From Paramesorhizobium salinisoli (GTDB taxonomy: Bacteria; Pseudomonadota; Alphaproteobacteria; Rhizobiales; Rhizobiaceae), in contig NZ_QOZG01000004.1 of NCBI RefSeq assembly GCF_003335045.1, forward strand, positions 186,001-250,000: a DNA stretch of 64,000 bases, in the 5' to 3' direction. Numbering within the stretch: position 1 is the stretch's first letter; each line of letters opens with the position of its first letter. Below, in pieces: positions 63,136 to 64,000 of the stretch. A model generated the notes under the pieces. It saw only the letters and a program-made list of their open reading frames with translations. It was not told the DNA's origin and did not search any database. The translations under genes were made by a program, and so were the position numbers.

Positions 63136-64000
63136 GTGCAAGATTTAAGACAATCCCCATAACGGACAGTTCATCGATCGTTGGTCGTGAACTCGCCGAG
63201 CCAACCGGCGGCTCTCATGGTGCAGCCCTGCGCTGGAGCGCTCGGCTGCTCGTGGCCGCAAGTTGGATCAGCGGCGCCATCTTTGCCACCTACATCCTCG
63301 CTTTCTTCGGTGGCGTCGCGTTAGGCGGAGCCGCCGAACGATGGAACGAGTCTCTTCCCGATTTATACGATGGGAGCGCACTGCTTTCTACGGCAGCCAT
63401 CGGCGCGCACTTCATGGCCGGGGGTGTGCTCCTGTTGCTCGGACCTGTTCAGTTGATTGGGAGCGTGCGCCACAATGTGCCCGGCCTCCATCGCTGGCTG
63501 GGCCGAATCTACGTCATTTCGGCCGGCCTGGCTGGTCTGGGTGGGCTTGGCTTCATATTGGGAAGAGGCACGGTCGGCGGCCCGCTGATGGACACAGGCT
63601 TCGGCATCTACGGCGCGTTGATGGTGCTCTGCGCCGCCATGGCCTACGCCCGCGCCCGGGCTGGCAGTTACGACGAGCATCGTGCCTGGGCGATCAGGCT
63701 GTTTGCGCTGACGGTCGGCTCCTGGCTGTACCGGATGGAATATGGCGCCTGGTTCCTGCTATCCGGTGGCATTGGAACGGCGAGCGGATTTACCGGCTGG
63801 TTCGACGCGATCATGATGTTCTTCTTCTACGTCCCCAATCTCATCGTCGCTGAACTCTTCATTCGGGCGCGCCGGCGGGATCGCGGAGCGGTTGCCAGCT
63901 GTGCGGCAGCAACGGTGCTCTTGGCTGCAAGCGCCTTCATAATCTTCGCGACCTGGAGCTTCACCGCTCGCAGTTGGGGGCCGGGAATGATCAGCGGCAT
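63132..64000 (+). CDS. DUF2306 family membrane protein (runs off the window)
   Basis: From ATG 63132 the frame stays open to the window end (289 codons). It has about seven hydrophobic segments, with GVLLLLGPVQLIGSVRHNVPGLHRWLGRIYV, DEHRAWAIRLFALTVGSWLYRMEYG and FYVPNLIVAELFIRARR, as in DUF2306 proteins. His residues in HRWLGR and DEHRAW may bind a cofactor. It overlaps the DUF2147 gene by four bases. The end of the gene is not in the window. Confidence 0.85.
   Translation, partial: MSARFKTIPITDSSSIVGRELAEPTGGSHGAALRWSARLLVAASWISGAIFATYILAFFGGVALGGAAERWNESLPDLYDGSALLSTAAIGAHFMAGGVLLLLGPVQLIGSVRHNVPGLHRWLGRIYVISAGLAGLGGLGFILGRGTVGGPLMDTGFGIYGALMVLCAAMAYARARAGSYDEHRAWAIRLFALTVGSWLYRMEYGAWFLLSGGIGTASGFTGWFDAIMMFFFYVPNLIVAELFIRARRRDRGAVASCAAATVLLAASAFIIFATWSFTARSWGPGMISG

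Noticed and set aside
1-64000. CRISPR array, retron or known anti-phage system
   Set aside because: No regularly spaced repeats, Cas genes, reverse transcriptase or recognised defence genes were seen. The HNH protein belongs to a conserved chromosomal family and has no defence neighbour.

Overview
The window is chromosomal DNA of an alphaproteobacterium of the Hyphomicrobiales (Rhizobiales), close to Brucellaceae/Phyllobacteriaceae. The pointers are a PhyR-NepR-EcfG general stress locus, a MbfA-type ferritin under an Irr-like palindrome, an IolR-type inositol cluster, rhizobial short palindromic repeats and the serC-serA-purA-rpoH-rluD neighbourhood. No rRNA or CRISPR array was seen.

Layout: 1-9.8 kb holds housekeeping genes: serine synthesis (serC end, serA), purA, a membrane-anchored conserved protein, an SDR, rpoH and rluD. 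A tRNA-Glu and a Fur-family regulator follow. 10.6-19.8 kb is a myo-inositol catabolic locus: iolC-iolD-iolE-small membrane protein-iolB on the minus strand, iolG divergent, an RpiR-type repressor and a second Gfo/Idh dehydrogenase, with candidate IolR operators in both promoter regions. 19.7-30.3 kb is a general stress response (GSR) neighbourhood: phyR, nepR-ecfG, two HWE/HisKA_2 kinases, a receiver domain lacking the phosphoacceptor Asp, a Crp/Fnr regulator and many small membrane or envelope proteins. Eight exact and two near-exact EcfG promoters (GGAAC-N16/17-CGTT) lie here. One drives no protein gene but a roughly 170-nt transcript with a C-rich loop and an intrinsic terminator, a strong candidate for a GsrN-like stress small RNA.

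30.4-51.5 kb returns to core functions: glycerate kinase, purU, exbB-exbD-tonB behind an IRO-like (RirA) site, macAB, dut, an Lrp regulator, mbfA behind a perfect 27-bp ICE-like palindrome, two GNATs, an XRE-cupin regulator, malate synthase G, a HyuA-like protein, gluQ, an AlkA-type glycosylase, an HNH protein, dsbB and a YqaA-like protein.

At 51.7 kb the 5' half of a tRNA-Leu(CAA) gene is cut off after the anticodon loop. Tandem integrase-arm-like repeats and a complete, different tRNA-Leu(CAA) follow. From there to the window end the DNA is accessory in character: regulator-enzyme pairs (TetR/SDR, AraC/MFS, MarR/epimerase), gene remnants (a LysR tail and an IS5-type transposase tail), a DedA/phospholipid methyltransferase pair, a MipA/OmpV protein, a Tat-signal SDR, and DUF2147/DUF2306 genes. 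I read this as the left end of a genomic island.
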